From NCBI GenBank assembly GCA_934271235.1, contig CAKQQT010000028.1, forward strand, positions 1 through 23,285: DNA of 23,285 bases. The letters run 5' to 3'. Within the stretch, counting starts at the first letter, position 1. Each line of letters opens with the position of its first letter. The stretch is from an uncultured Clostridia bacterium. Its GTDB lineage: Bacteria > Bacillota > Clostridia > Peptostreptococcales > Anaerovoracaceae. Positions 1 through 10,202 of the stretch are shown piece after piece. Below the pieces are notes generated by a model that was given only the letters and a program-made list of their open reading frames with translations, was not told the DNA's origin and searched no databases. A program made the translations under genes and the position numbers.

Positions 1-2080
<2,080 letters not shown>

Positions 2081-2102
2081 ACAAAAGAAAGGTAATTTTT
2101 GT

Positions 2103-2849
2103 ATGCGCTATCCTTTCATCGCAGGAAACTGGAAAATGTATAAGACCATCGCGGAAGCGAGAGCTTTCGCGGAGGAATTCAAAAAGATCTATCAGCCGTC
2201 CGATGTACGGGTCGCCATCTGCGCACCTTATCCGCAGCTTCCGATCCTGGTCGAAGCTTTCCGCGGGACCGGCATCGGCGTCGGAGCGCAGAATGTGCAT
2301 TATGAAGCAGAAGGCGCGTTTACCGGTGAGGTATCGATCCCGATGCTGCAGGAGATCGGCGTGGATTACTGCATTGTCGGACACTCCGAAAGACGGCAGT
2401 ATTTCAACGAATCGGACGATACCGTAAACCGCAAGGTCAAGGCTTTGCTGGAGACCGAGATCGTGCCGATCGTCTGCGTCGGCGAGGATCTGCAGCAAAA
2501 AGAAGCCGGCTACGAAAGACAGCTGGTCAGCGAGCAGGTCAAGAACGCGCTGCATGGTATTCCGGCCGAAAAAGCGGAGCGTGTCGTGGTCGCTTACGAG
2601 CCGATCTGGGCCATCGGCACCGGCAGGACCGCAACGCCGATCCAGGCCAACATGATGTGTGAGCTGATCCGTGATACTCTGACGGAAATGTACGGGGATG
2701 AAGCCGCCGACCGCGTGATCATCCAGTACGGCGGCAGCGTAAAACCGGAAAACGCGGCGGACATCCTTGGTCGGGAAGAGATCGACGGCGCGCTGGTGGG
2801 CGGCGCCAGCTTGGAGCCGCTAAAATTTAAACAAATTGTAAACTTTTAA
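2103..2849 (+). CDS. tpiA: triose-phosphate isomerase
   Basis: TpiA interconverts dihydroxyacetone phosphate and glyceraldehyde-3-phosphate. The 248-residue length is standard. The substrate Lys lies in AGNWKMYKT, the electrophilic His in IVGHSERRQYF, the catalytic Glu in VAYEPIWAIGTG, and the phosphate-binding strand in IQYGGSVKPEN. Loop 6 reads AIGTGRTAT, with Arg where Lys is more common. The ribosome site is weak (GAAAGG, about 10 bases before the ATG), and the gene follows gap by 22 bases. This suggests it depends on read-through from the operon. It ends just before the secG promoter. Confidence 0.98.
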   Translation: MRYPFIAGNWKMYKTIAEARAFAEEFKKIYQPSDVRVAICAPYPQLPILVEAFRGTGIGVGAQNVHYEAEGAFTGEVSIPMLQEIGVDYCIVGHSERRQYFNESDDTVNRKVKALLETEIVPIVCVGEDLQQKEAGYERQLVSEQVKNALHGIPAEKAERVVVAYEPIWAIGTGRTATPIQANMMCELIRDTLTEMYGDEAADRVIIQYGGSVKPENAADILGREEIDGALVGGASLEPLKFKQIVNF

Positions 2850-2850
2850 C

Positions 2851-2880
2851 TTGATTTTACGGGTTGAGGTATGGTACAAT
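2851..2880 (+). promoter_or_regulatory. sigma-A type promoter for secG
   Basis: TTGATT (2851-2856) and TACAAT (2875-2880) are separated by 18 bases, directly after the tpiA stop codon and 30 bases before secG. This gives secG transcription of its own besides any read-through from the glycolytic operon. Confidence 0.65.
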
Positions 2881-2910
2881 TAGTAAGTTAAAATTACAAG
2901 GAGGTACGAG

Positions 2911-3141
2911 ATGAAGATTTTCTTAATGATTTTGCTCGCAGTTGCAAGTCTGATTCTGATTGCCAGCGTGTTGCTTCAGTCCGGTAACAGTGCCGGTTTG
3001 TCAGGCTCCATCGCAGGCGGCGCAGAACAGCTTTTCGGCAAGAAAAAGAGCAAGGGTTATGAAGCACTGTTAGAAAAAGTGACTGCCATCGGAGCTGTTT
3101 TATTCATAGTGCTTTCTCTTGTGATCGTTACGCTGGAATAA
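2911..3141 (+). CDS. secG: protein translocase subunit SecG
   Basis: SecG is the small accessory subunit of the SecYEG channel and helps SecA-driven protein export at the cytoplasmic membrane. The 76-residue product has two hydrophobic helices (about residues 2-22 and 54-74). Between them lies the family loop, with LLQSGNSAGLSGSIAGGAEQ followed by the FGKKKSKGYEALLEK segment. Length and topology are typical of Firmicutes SecG. AGGAGG precedes the ATG at 7 bases. In many Clostridia secG sits after the glycolytic genes and before rnr-smpB; here hppA follows instead. Confidence 0.93.
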   Translation: MKIFLMILLAVASLILIASVLLQSGNSAGLSGSIAGGAEQLFGKKKSKGYEALLEKVTAIGAVLFIVLSLVIVTLE

Positions 3142-3152
3142 ATCGGCGCGGC

Positions 3153-3221
3153 GAAATATAAAATTGTTTTAAATTATTTTATTATATTTCACGAAGAAAA
3201 GAGGTACGGAGCGTGCCTCTT
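3153..3221 (+). other. two-hairpin leader between secG and hppA
   Basis: GAAATATA (3153-3160) pairs perfectly with TATATTTC (3183-3190) and extends inward as an AT-only stem. A second stem, AAGAGGTAC/GTGCCTCTT (3199-3207 with 3213-3221, one G-T pair), follows. Neither has a T-tract, so they are not convincing terminators. They end 14 bases before the hppA ribosome site and may be a structured leader. I recognise no known riboswitch. Confidence 0.4.
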
Positions 3222-3249
3222 ATTCGGCGTGAGTAGGAGGTATTATATC

Positions 3250-5274
3250 ATGGACAAGATTTTTCCTGTAATCGCCGCCGTGATCGGTCTGGCTGTCGCA
3301 TTTTGTCTGGCAGCATGGATCAAGAAGGCTGACGAAGGTACAGACAGGATGAGAGAAATCGCCGGATACATCCGTGAGGGTGCGATGGCATTCCTGAAGA
3401 GAGAATACAGAACAATGGTCATCGTTGTTGTCGTATTGTTCTTGATCATCGGCTTGGCTCTGCAGAGCTGGACGACCGCGATCCTTTATGTATGCGGCGC
3501 GGCATTATCCGTTCTGGCAGGTTTCTTCGGCATGAAAGTTGCGACTCTGGGCAACGTCAGAACTGCAAACGCAGCAAGAGAATCCGGCATGAACAAAGCA
3601 CTGAAGATCGCGTTCCGATCCGGTGCAGTCATGGGTCTTTGCGTATCCGGCCTCGGTCTGTTCGGACTGGGCGTCGTTCTCTGCGCACTGGATCTCGCGA
3701 CCGTTGTACAGTGTGTGACCGGTTTCGGTCTCGGCGCATCTTCCATGGCACTGTTCGGAAGAGTCGGCGGCGGTATCTACACCAAGGCGGCAGACGTTGG
3801 TGCTGACCTGGTAGGTAAGGTCGAAGCAGGTATCCCGGAAGACGACCCTCGTAACCCGGCAGTTATCGCGGATAACGTCGGCGACAACGTCGGCGACGTA
3901 GCCGGTATGGGTTCCGACCTGTTCGAATCCTATGTGGGTTCCATCATTTCCGCAGTTACACTGGCAGCTGTTGCGGTAAACTCCGCAGCAGAAACCGCAA
4001 CTTTCAGCGAAGCTGACGCAGCGATCTTCCCGCTGATTATTTCCGCGATCGGTATCCTGGCATCCGTTATCGGTATCCTGATCGTCAGAGGAAAAGACGG
4101 CGGCAACCCTGCAGCAGCTCTGAACATGGGAACTTATGTGAGCGGCGCGATCGTGATTGTTGCAACGTTCATTCTTTCCAAGTCCATGCTCGGCGACTAC
4201 ACTTACGCAGCTGCGATCATCGCAGGTCTGGTAGTCGGTATCGCGATCGGCAAGATCACCGAAGTTTACACTTCCGGCGACTATAAACACGTACAGAGCA
4301 TCGCAGACCAGTCTCAGACCGGTGCTGCAACTACCATCATCAGCGGTCTGGGCGTTGGTATGATGTCCACTTTATGGCCGATCATCCTCATCTGCGTAGG
4401 CGTATTCGTAGCTTACCAGTTCGCAGGCTTATACGGTATCGCGCTTTCCGCAGTCGGCATGCTTTCCACAACCGGTATGACGGTAGCGGTTGACGCTTAC
4501 GGCCCGGTATCCGACAACGCAGGCGGTATCGCGGAAATGTCCGAATTACCGCACGAAGTCAGAGAGATCACCGACAAGCTCGACGCAGTCGGCAACACCA
4601 CCGCAGCGATCGGTAAAGGTTTTGCGATCGGTTCCGCTGCACTGACCGCACTGGCACTGTTCGCATCTTATGCAGCAGTTACCGGTCTGGAAGTGATCAG
4701 CTTACTTGACCCGATCGTTATCATCGGCTTATTCATCGGCGCAATGCTTCCGTTCCTGTTCTCCGCTATGACGATGAACTCGGTTGGTAAAGCTGCAAAC
4801 CAGATGATCGAAGAAGTAAGAAGACAGTTCAGAGAAAACAAGGGTATCATGGAAGGTACCGCAAAGCCTGACTATGCAAACTGCGTAGATATCTCTACCA
4901 AGGCTGCATTAAAGGAAATGGTCGTACCGAGCATCATGGCGATCCTTGCTCCGCTTGCTGTCGGCCTGATCTTAGGGCCTGCTGCACTCGGCGGAATGCT
5001 GGGCGGCGCATTATCCGCAGGCGTACTGCTTGCTATCATGATGGCAAACGCAGGCGGCGCATGGGACAACGCGAAGAAGTACATCGAAGAAGGACACTTC
5101 GGCGGCAAGGGCAGCGAACCTCACAAGGCAGCTGTTGTCGGCGATACAGTTGGTGACCCGTTCAAGGATACTTCTGGTCCGTCCATCAACATCCTGATCA
5201 AGTTAATGACGATCGTTGCAGTTGTATTCGCACCTCTGTTCGTACAGGTTGGCGGATTACTGACAAATCTTTAA
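3250..5274 (+). CDS. hppA: ion-translocating membrane pyrophosphatase, K+-dependent type
   Basis: This integral membrane enzyme hydrolyses pyrophosphate and uses the energy to pump H+ or Na+ across the membrane. The 674-residue protein has about 16 hydrophobic helices. The pyrophosphate/Mg site shows the classic [20 protein letters not shown], then [19 protein letters not shown] and the [11 protein letters not shown] helix. The C-terminal site shows [18 protein letters not shown]. The diagnostic stretch reads [18 protein letters not shown], with Ala where K+-independent enzymes have Lys, so it belongs to the K+-dependent group. Whether H+ or Na+ is pumped cannot be read by eye. The start at 3250 is chosen because AGGAGG (3235-3240) precedes it; an in-frame upstream start at 3229 has no ribosome site. 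A terminator follows. Confidence 0.97.
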   Translation: MDKIFPVIAAVIGLAVAFCLAAWIKKADEGTDRMREIAGYIREGAMAFLKREYRTMVIVVVVLFLIIGLALQSWTTAILYVCGAALSVLAGFFGMKVATLGNVRTANAARESGMNKALKIAFRSGAVMGLCVSGLGLFGLGVVLCALDLATVVQCVTGFGLGASSMALFGRVGGGIYTKAADVGADLVGKVEAGIPEDDPRNPAVIADNVGDNVGDVAGMGSDLFESYVGSIISAVTLAAVAVNSAAETATFSEADAAIFPLIISAIGILASVIGILIVRGKDGGNPAAALNMGTYVSGAIVIVATFILSKSMLGDYTYAAAIIAGLVVGIAIGKITEVYTSGDYKHVQSIADQSQTGAATTIISGLGVGMMSTLWPIILICVGVFVAYQFAGLYGIALSAVGMLSTTGMTVAVDAYGPVSDNAGGIAEMSELPHEVREITDKLDAVGNTTAAIGKGFAIGSAALTALALFASYAAVTGLEVISLLDPIVIIGLFIGAMLPFLFSAMTMNSVGKAANQMIEEVRRQFRENKGIMEGTAKPDYANCVDISTKAALKEMVVPSIMAILAPLAVGLILGPAALGGMLGGALSAGVLLAIMMANAGGAWDNAKKYIEEGHFGGKGSEPHKAAVVGDTVGDPFKDTSGPSINILIKLMTIVAVVFAPLFVQVGGLLTNL

Positions 5275-5322
5275 TTTGAATATCGCGGCATGCGTTATCA
5301 TGCTGCACGGACAACGAGATTT

Positions 5323-5353
5323 ACGAGGCTCCCGCTTGCGGGGGTCTCGTTTT
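5323..5353 (+). terminator. rho-independent terminator after hppA
   Basis: ACGAGGCTCCCGC pairs with GCGGGGGTCTCGT around a two-base loop, with two G-T pairs, and is followed by TTTT. It lies about 50 bases after the hppA stop. Confidence 0.85.
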
Positions 5354-5433
5354 GCATGAGGAGGGGCTGCCTGGCAGCTCCTTTGATATTTTAGTTCTTT
5401 GTTGATTTTCCTGCTTGCGTAATCTTTCAAGAA

Positions 5434-5451
5434 GTGTTAAACTATTAACAG
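5434..5451. promoter_or_regulatory. Rex-type operator over the crt promoter
   Basis: TGTTAA-ACTA-TTAACA (5435-5450) is a perfect palindrome. It matches 16 of the 18 positions of the established Rex box TTGTTAA-N4-TTAACAA, and only the outermost pair differs. It overlaps a weak promoter (TTGCGT at 5415-5420, 17-base spacer, TAAACT at 5438-5443), so bound Rex would block RNA polymerase. Rex is the NADH/NAD-sensing repressor that controls crt-type genes in several Clostridia. The gene for Rex itself is not in this window. Confidence 0.7.
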
Positions 5452-5536
5452 CATAATGCGGAAAAGAAAACGCCGACAGCATGAAAACTTTTGGCGGATA
5501 TTTTTTCCAAAGGCAGAAAAGGAGATAAAGATAAAG

Positions 5537-6313
5537 ATGTATCAGACAATCAAGTATGAAGTAAAAGACAGAGTGGCTACCGTTACGATCAACCGGCCGG
5601 AGGCACTGAACGCGTTGAATTCGACCGTTCTCGATGAATTATTTGATGTTTTTAATGTGATCGACAAAGACGATGAGGTAAGATGTGTGATCGTGACCGG
5701 CGAGGGAAGATCCTTTGTTGCGGGTGCGGATATTGCGGAAATGTCTACGCTGAATCCGGTAGAGGGCAAGCGTTTCGCGCAGAAAGGCCATCGGGTCATG
5801 AACTTTATCGAAAAGACCGAGAAGCCGGTCATCGCGGCAGTCAACGGCTTTGCGCTCGGCGGCGGCTGTGAGCTTTCGATGGCTTGTGACATCCGTCTGG
5901 CGTCTGCAAAGGCAGTATTCGGACAGCCGGAAACAGGTCTCGGTATCACACCGGGATTCGGCGGCACGCAGAGATTATCCAAGATCGTAGGGCCGGGCAA
6001 CGCGGCGATGCTGATCCTGACCGCGCAGAACATCAAAGCGGATGAAGCGCTGCGTATCGGACTGGTGCAGAAAGTCGTAGAACCGGAAGAACTGATGCCG
6101 ACGGCAGAAGCGATGGCGAAGAAGATCGCGTCCAACGCGCCGGTAGCAGTCATGGCTTGCAAGACACTTCTGAACAAGGGCTATCATCTTGACCTCTTCA
6201 GCGGCTGTGCACTGGAAGCAGAGGGCTTTGGCGTATGCTTCGGTACCGAAGATCAGAAAGAGGGCATGAAAGCATTCCTCAACAAGACAACTTACGAGTA
6301 TCAGGGAAAATAG
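5537..6313 (+). CDS. crt: crotonase (3-hydroxybutyryl-CoA dehydratase / enoyl-CoA hydratase)
   Basis: The enzyme hydrates and dehydrates short-chain enoyl-CoA (crotonyl-CoA to 3-hydroxybutyryl-CoA), a step of clostridial butyrate formation. The 258-residue length is typical. Landmarks are INRPEALNALN at the N-terminus, the oxyanion-hole segment FVAGADIAEM, GFALGGGCELSMACD with the first catalytic Glu, and PETGLGITPGFGGTQRL with the second. The start at 5537 is preferred: MYQTIKYE begins the family alignment, and the 27 in-frame codons before it are basic and unlike the family. AGGAG lies at 5519-5523, a rather long 13 bases upstream. The gene stands alone between terminators, without the bcd-etf-hbd partners often beside it. 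It has a Rex-like operator upstream. Confidence 0.95.
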   Translation: MYQTIKYEVKDRVATVTINRPEALNALNSTVLDELFDVFNVIDKDDEVRCVIVTGEGRSFVAGADIAEMSTLNPVEGKRFAQKGHRVMNFIEKTEKPVIAAVNGFALGGGCELSMACDIRLASAKAVFGQPETGLGITPGFGGTQRLSKIVGPGNAAMLILTAQNIKADEALRIGLVQKVVEPEELMPTAEAMAKKIASNAPVAVMACKTLLNKGYHLDLFSGCALEAEGFGVCFGTEDQKEGMKAFLNKTTYEYQGK

Positions 6314-6346
6314 CGCGCAGGCGTACATAGAGACTTTGTAGATTTT

Positions 6347-6376
6347 AGAGGGCATCATACAGCAGGTGTCCTCTTT
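6347..6376 (+). terminator. probable terminator after crt
   Basis: AGAGGGCATC pairs with GGTGTCCTCT (two G-T pairs) around an 8-base loop, then TTTCATT follows. It starts 33 bases after the crt stop. Confidence 0.65.
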
Positions 6377-6388
6377 CATTGCACCCAA

Positions 6389-6427
6389 AACCGTTTTTTC
6401 TTTTTCCAAAAACAAAAAGGTTTTTTT
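6389..6427 (+). terminator. second, AT-rich terminator-like hairpin after crt
   Basis: AACC plus a T-rich arm pairs imperfectly with an A-rich arm ending in GGTT, and seven T residues follow. It lies just upstream of the promoter of the next gene and may back up the first terminator. Confidence 0.45.
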
Positions 6428-6430
6428 CGA

Positions 6431-6459
6431 ATGACAGGAAGAAAATACGGTGATAAAAT
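6431..6459 (+). promoter_or_regulatory. promoter for the GPH transporter gene
   Basis: ATGACA (6431-6436), a 17-base spacer and TAAAAT (6454-6459), with an extended -10 TGA directly before it. It is 45 bases upstream of the start codon. Confidence 0.65.
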
Positions 6460-6503
6460 GATGTTAAGAAATGTTTTTCGAGCAGCTTCAGGAGGAAAAC
6501 TTT

Positions 6504-7901
6504 ATGAAACAGATCAGCAAAGCAAGTTTCGGGTATGGCTTGGGATGTATGGGACAAGGTGCGACATACGCGTTTGTATCTACATATTTCGTAATCTATA
6601 TGACAAACTGCGTAGGGATAAATCCTGCGTATGCGAGCACGATCATGTCGGCATCGCTGCTGGTAGAAGTCTTTGCAGGTGTGCTGATCGGGAATCTATC
6701 TGATCATTTTCAGAGCCGAATGGGACGGAGAAAACCGTTCTTTTTAACAGGTTCTGTGAGCATGCCGATCATCATGTTCTTTTTGTTTTATACGGTGAAC
6801 GGGAGCTTTGAACTGAAATTTGTCTATTATCTGGTTTTAAGTATTTGCTTTCGACTGTCTTTTGCAAGTTTTGAAATTCCTTACGAAGCATTCGGTGCGG
6901 AGATCACATCGGATTATGACGAACGCACAAGGCTGAGAACAATTTCGCGCGTTGGTTCCATCATCGGCAATTTCTCTGCTTATGTGATGCCGTTGTGGGT
7001 GCTGGATTTCTTCACACAGGATCAGGCGAAGGGTTGGCATACCATTGGGATCATCATTGGTGCAGTCTGTCTGATATCTTGGTTTGGTGCTTTTTGGATT
7101 GCCTCCGAAAAACCATTGCAATCCGCAGAAACGAAAGAAAAAAATATTTTTCACAGTATCTGGAATAACTATGCGCAGTTGCTGAAATTGAAACCGACCA
7201 AACTGCTGGTGATTTATAAGGCAGCGTTTGCGATTGCCTTTGCAATTTACAACGTTGCGTCAATGTATTATATGAAATACAGCTTACGCTTGGACAATCA
7301 CTATACATCTTATATGTATTTTTTCTCGATTGTAATTTTCATTATCGCAACTCCTTTCATTGATAAGACTGCAATCCATTTGGGGAAATCCAAGCAGCAG
7401 ATGTATACGATGCTTTTTTCCGGTATCGGCTCTATCCTGCTTTTTTTGTTTTGTCGCGGGAATTTTGTCGGAGGTGTGTTGTATGTATTGATTTTTTCGA
7501 TTGCGCAGACATCATTTTGGCAGCTCAATATGTCTATTTTCTATGACTTGGCAGAAGTAGAGGAGTTTGTGTACGGAAGCCGCAGAGAGGGAGATATCAT
7601 GTCCATGGTTTCCGTTCTGGGAACTGTCATCACAGCGGTTATTGTACAGATTTTCGGCCTGTTATTCGAAGCAGTTGGATTTGATGCTTCACTGGCGGAG
7701 CAGTCCGGGCATACGATTCTGTTTTTGGATGCTGCATTCATGCTGATTCCGGGAATGTGTTTCCTTTTAGGGGCAGCAGCACTGCGGCTGTTTCCAATCA
7801 ATAAAAAAACTTTTGAATCGCTGACCGCGGCTGTCGCTCTAAAACGTGAGGGCAAGGACTATACGGAGTATTGGGAAGATGTTAGGAAGATCATAGAATA
7901 G
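6504..7901 (+). CDS. GPH-family (glycoside-pentoside-hexuronide:cation) symporter
   Basis: This is a 465-residue secondary transporter with about 12 membrane helices, of the family that imports sugars, glycosides or glucuronides with Na+ or H+. Family signatures seen are GNLSDHFQSRMGRRKPFFL after helix 2, YEAFGAEITSDYDERTRLRT after helix 4, and SFWQLNMSIFYDLAEVEEF with GSRREGDIMSM in the C-terminal half. The start at 6504 has AGGAGG 8 bases upstream; an in-frame start at 6471 lacks one. The gene is alone, with its own promoter and a strong terminator. No glycosidase or catabolic gene lies nearby to reveal the substrate. Codon use is more AT-rich than in the glycolytic genes, which may hint at a different history. 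Confidence 0.85.
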   Translation: MKQISKASFGYGLGCMGQGATYAFVSTYFVIYMTNCVGINPAYASTIMSASLLVEVFAGVLIGNLSDHFQSRMGRRKPFFLTGSVSMPIIMFFLFYTVNGSFELKFVYYLVLSICFRLSFASFEIPYEAFGAEITSDYDERTRLRTISRVGSIIGNFSAYVMPLWVLDFFTQDQAKGWHTIGIIIGAVCLISWFGAFWIASEKPLQSAETKEKNIFHSIWNNYAQLLKLKPTKLLVIYKAAFAIAFAIYNVASMYYMKYSLRLDNHYTSYMYFFSIVIFIIATPFIDKTAIHLGKSKQQMYTMLFSGIGSILLFLFCRGNFVGGVLYVLIFSIAQTSFWQLNMSIFYDLAEVEEFVYGSRREGDIMSMVSVLGTVITAVIVQIFGLLFEAVGFDASLAEQSGHTILFLDAAFMLIPGMCFLLGAAALRLFPINKKTFESLTAAVALKREGKDYTEYWEDVRKIIE

Positions 7902-7926
7902 CTGATTAACAGAATAGAAAAGCATG

Positions 7927-7996
7927 AAAAAAGGTCAGACCGGCTTTCGGCATCCTTACGGGATACCGGGGGAAAATGCGGTCTGACCTTTTCTTT
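7927..7996. terminator. bidirectional terminator between the GPH transporter and thiT
   Basis: AAAAAGGTCAGACCG pairs with CGGTCTGACCTTTT, enclosing a smaller imperfect stem (CGGCATCC/GGATACCG). A residues flank the left arm and T residues the right, so it can end transcription of both convergent genes. Confidence 0.9.
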
Positions 7997-8032
7997 CTGT
8001 TTTTTCAATGCACGGCTCTCAAGCCTTGCGCA

Positions 8033-8593
8033 TTACTGGAAACGCTCTTTCTTGAGCCGGTAGATGGCGTTCTTGACTGGTGGGAGCGCCAGAACGATCA
8101 GAGTCAGGACGCCTTCGCCGCCGATGTAGAAGATGTTGTATAAAAAGCTGTACCAGATCGGGTTCATGCCCTCCGGCGCGAATTCACCGAAGAAGAGAAA
8201 ACCGGAAAGGAAAGAACAGATAAATCTGCCGATGATGGCAACCGTGTAGCCGATGAACAAGCCGTTTTTCTTGTTGCTGAAAAATCCGGAGAGTCCCAGG
8301 CAGCCGAACGCCAGGATGTAATCAAGCAGGACCTGCATCGGGAACAGGATCACCGGATCGATGATCAGGTTGAGAAGACCCAAGGCGACGCCGGAAGTAA
8401 GACCCCATTTCGGGCCGCAGAAGTAGCCGGCAAGGGTTGCCGCCAGCATGCTGAACAGGGTAATGGAACCGCCGTAAGGCATCGGGATGATCTTGACCAT
8501 TCCCAGGACGAAAGAAAGTGCGATCAGGATCGCGCAGAGAACAAGGCTGTAAAGATTGCGCTTACTCCTTTGTGTTGATGAAATCTGTGACAT
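8033..8593 (-). CDS. thiT: thiamine transporter substrate-binding subunit ThiT
   Basis: ThiT is the membrane S-component that captures thiamine and works with the shared ECF energy-coupling module (EcfA, EcfA', EcfT), which is not encoded here. The 186-residue protein has about six hydrophobic helices. It carries the ThiT pattern KIIPMPYGGSITLFSML near the N-terminus, GPKWGLTSGVALGLLNL and a C-terminal GGEGVLTLIVL helix. The start at 8593 is chosen over an in-frame ATG at 8611, because that one would place AGGAGG (8601-8606 on the opposite strand) inside the coding region. A TPP riboswitch upstream independently supports the thiamine assignment. The gene is a single-gene unit, ended by the bidirectional terminator at 7927-7996. 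Confidence 0.93.
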   Translation of the reverse strand: MSQISSTQRSKRNLYSLVLCAILIALSFVLGMVKIIPMPYGGSITLFSMLAATLAGYFCGPKWGLTSGVALGLLNLIIDPVILFPMQVLLDYILAFGCLGLSGFFSNKKNGLFIGYTVAIIGRFICSFLSGFLFFGEFAPEGMNPIWYSFLYNIFYIGGEGVLTLIVLALPPVKNAIYRLKKERFQ

Positions 8594-8622
8594 AAAAAAA
8601 CCTCCTGTCATGTACTAGGAGG
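8594..8622 (-). promoter_or_regulatory. hairpin burying the thiT ribosome site
   Basis: On the transcript, CCTCCT pairs perfectly with the AGGAGG ribosome site across a 10-base loop, and seven U residues then run to the ATG. It is probably the expression platform of the TPP riboswitch, acting by hiding the ribosome site or as a short terminator. Confidence 0.6.
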
Positions 8623-8699
8623 GGAACCGTGTCCTGCGGACCGTGCGGCATAAGGCAGATAAACCGAAACCCGCACAGGCAAGGACCTATGTGTTGATG

Positions 8700-8820
8700 C
8701 TGCTTCCCTACGCCGGCATTAACCGGGTCAGGTTATGAGGGTTTATCCAAAACATCCCGCACTGATCCGAAGATCCGCGCGAAAGCTTTCGGTAAATCTC
8801 AGCAAAAGCTCCCCTAGCAA
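8700..8820 (-). ncRNA. TPP (thiamine pyrophosphate) riboswitch
   Basis: Read on the minus strand, it shows the conserved TPP aptamer parts in order: GGGGAGC, CTGAGAT, an enlarged P3 insert, ACCC, ACCTGA-like CCTGACCCGG, TTAATGCCGGCGTAGGGAAGC. P1 closes with TTGCT pairing to AGCAG. It lies about 110 bases upstream of thiT on the same strand, and such elements repress thiamine uptake genes when TPP is plentiful. Confidence 0.95.
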
Positions 8821-8837
8821 TTTTTTTTACGAATAAA

Positions 8838-8866
8838 ATCTTACTACACCGCTCGAAAATTGTCAA
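8838..8866 (-). promoter_or_regulatory. promoter for the TPP riboswitch and thiT
   Basis: On the minus strand TTGACA (8861-8866), a 17-base spacer and TAAGAT (8838-8843) make a near-consensus sigma-A promoter. Transcription would start about 10 bases before the aptamer. Confidence 0.85.
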
Positions 8867-8984
8867 GGCCTATCGGTTTATTTTTGATCCTGTGGATGCA
8901 GATAGAATTTGGAACGGTACAAGTGCGATCGATCCGGCAAAGTTTGTCGAGAGAGCATGGAAAAAAACAGAAAGGGTAAATTCC

Positions 8985-9016
8985 GGGTGGCGCAGGCCGC
9001 CTCTTTTTGATACAAT
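8985..9016 (+). promoter_or_regulatory. hairpin plus extended -10 promoter before mutY
   Basis: GGTGGC-GCAG-GCCGCC followed by TCTTTTT (8985-9008) looks like a small terminator. It is directly followed by an extended -10 element TGATACAAT (9008-9016), 34 bases before mutY. No good -35 is seen. The rest of the 8867-9049 stretch shows no convincing gene. Confidence 0.45.
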
Positions 9017-9049
9017 AGAGAGGAAAACGAAAGGAGCCGCAAGATCGGA

Positions 9050-10087
9050 ATGAAAAAAATAGATATCGACTTTACAAATACCGTTACCGCATGGTTTCGG
9101 GAAAATCAGCGTGATCTGCCTTGGAGAAAGGACAAAGACCCTTATCATGTATGGGTCTCGGAGATTATGCTGCAGCAGACCCGGGTGGAGGCGGTGCGGG
9201 AATATTACCGCCGCTGGATGGAGGCGCTGCCGACCGTGCGCGATCTTGCGGAAAGCGACGAAGAAACGCTGCTCAAGCTCTGGCAGGGACTGGGCTATTA
9301 CAACCGTGTGCGCAATATGCAGAAAGCCGCGCAGATGGTGATGCGCGAGTACGCGGGCGTTTTCCCGGATCAGTACGACGAGATCCGCGGTCTCCCCGGC
9401 ATCGGCGACTATACAGCGGGCGCGATCGCGTCCAACTGTTTTGACCGGCGTGTGGCGGCAGTCGATGGGAATGTGCTGCGGGTGATGAGCCGGTTGACGG
9501 AGGATGATTCCGATATCCTGAAACAGACGACCAAGCGGCGTTACGCGCAGATGCTGCAGGAGATCTATCCGGAGAAGCACTGCGGGGAGTTTACCCAAGG
9601 GGTCATGGAGATCGGCGCGACAATCTGCGTACCGAACGGCAGTCCGAAGTGTGAAATCTGTCCGGTACGGGAATTCTGCGGTGCGCGGGAGCATCAGACC
9701 ATGACGCTGTATCCGGTAAAGGCCGCGAAAAAGGAAAGAAAAATTGTCGAGATGACGGTTTTTATCCTCCGATGCGCAGACAAGACGGCAGTGCAGAAAC
9801 GGGCCGCGAACGGAATTTTGGCAGGCCTGTACCAATACCCGAATCTGGAAGATCATCTGTCCGCGGCGGAAGCGCTGGAAACGGCAGAAAGCTGGGGGTG
9901 CATGCCGACCGGACTCAGCCGTCAGAGCGAATACAAACATATTTTTTCACATGTGGAATGGCACATGACCGGGTACTATATCACCTGCGAACGGGAAGCA
10001 GGCGGGCCGGAGCACGATTTCGTCTGGGCGGATCCGCAGCAGATGGAGGACGCGATCCCGCTGCCGTCCGCGTTCCGGTATTTTTAG
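9050..10087 (+). CDS. mutY: adenine DNA glycosylase MutY
   Basis: MutY removes adenine mispaired with 8-oxoguanine in base-excision repair. The 345-residue protein has the full layout. The catalytic Glu is at about 38 in WVSEIMLQQT, the helix-hairpin-helix is LPGIGDYTAGAI (115-126), and the catalytic Asp is at 139 in AVDGNVLRV. The 4Fe-4S cysteines are at 193, 201, 204 and 210. A C-terminal NUDIX-like domain that reads 8-oxoG carries GILAGLYQYP and FSHVEWHM. Cysteine spacing is 7-2-5 rather than the E. coli 6-2-5. AAGGAG at 9031-9036 is 13 bases from the ATG, longer than ideal. Its ATG overlaps the stop of a short upstream open frame, probably by chance. Confidence 0.95.
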   Translation: MKKIDIDFTNTVTAWFRENQRDLPWRKDKDPYHVWVSEIMLQQTRVEAVREYYRRWMEALPTVRDLAESDEETLLKLWQGLGYYNRVRNMQKAAQMVMREYAGVFPDQYDEIRGLPGIGDYTAGAIASNCFDRRVAAVDGNVLRVMSRLTEDDSDILKQTTKRRYAQMLQEIYPEKHCGEFTQGVMEIGATICVPNGSPKCEICPVREFCGAREHQTMTLYPVKAAKKERKIVEMTVFILRCADKTAVQKRAANGILAGLYQYPNLEDHLSAAEALETAESWGCMPTGLSRQSEYKHIFSHVEWHMTGYYITCEREAGGPEHDFVWADPQQMEDAIPLPSAFRYF

Positions 10088-10099
10088 CTGCCGCGGTGC

Positions 10100-10128
10100 T
10101 TGAAATAACGCCGAAAACATGTTAAAAT
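10100..10128 (+). promoter_or_regulatory. promoter for the DUF975 gene
   Basis: TTGAAA (10100-10105), a 17-base spacer and TAAAAT (10123-10128), 75 bases before the start codon and just after mutY. Confidence 0.7.
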
Positions 10129-10202
10129 ACTGATAAATATCATGCAAATTTTATGAAACACACGTTGCTGCATAGGAAAAAGGAGTTTTTAAAGGAGTTA
10201 TT

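Noticed and set aside
8892..9053. Short plus-strand open frame whose TGA overlaps the mutY ATG
   Set aside because: It looks translationally coupled, but there is no ribosome site or good start, and it runs through a hairpin and promoter; it is probably chance.
8870..9940. Long minus-strand open frame opposite mutY
   Set aside because: It mirrors mutY codons, is rich in Arg/His/Leu without recognisable domains, and has no ribosome site.
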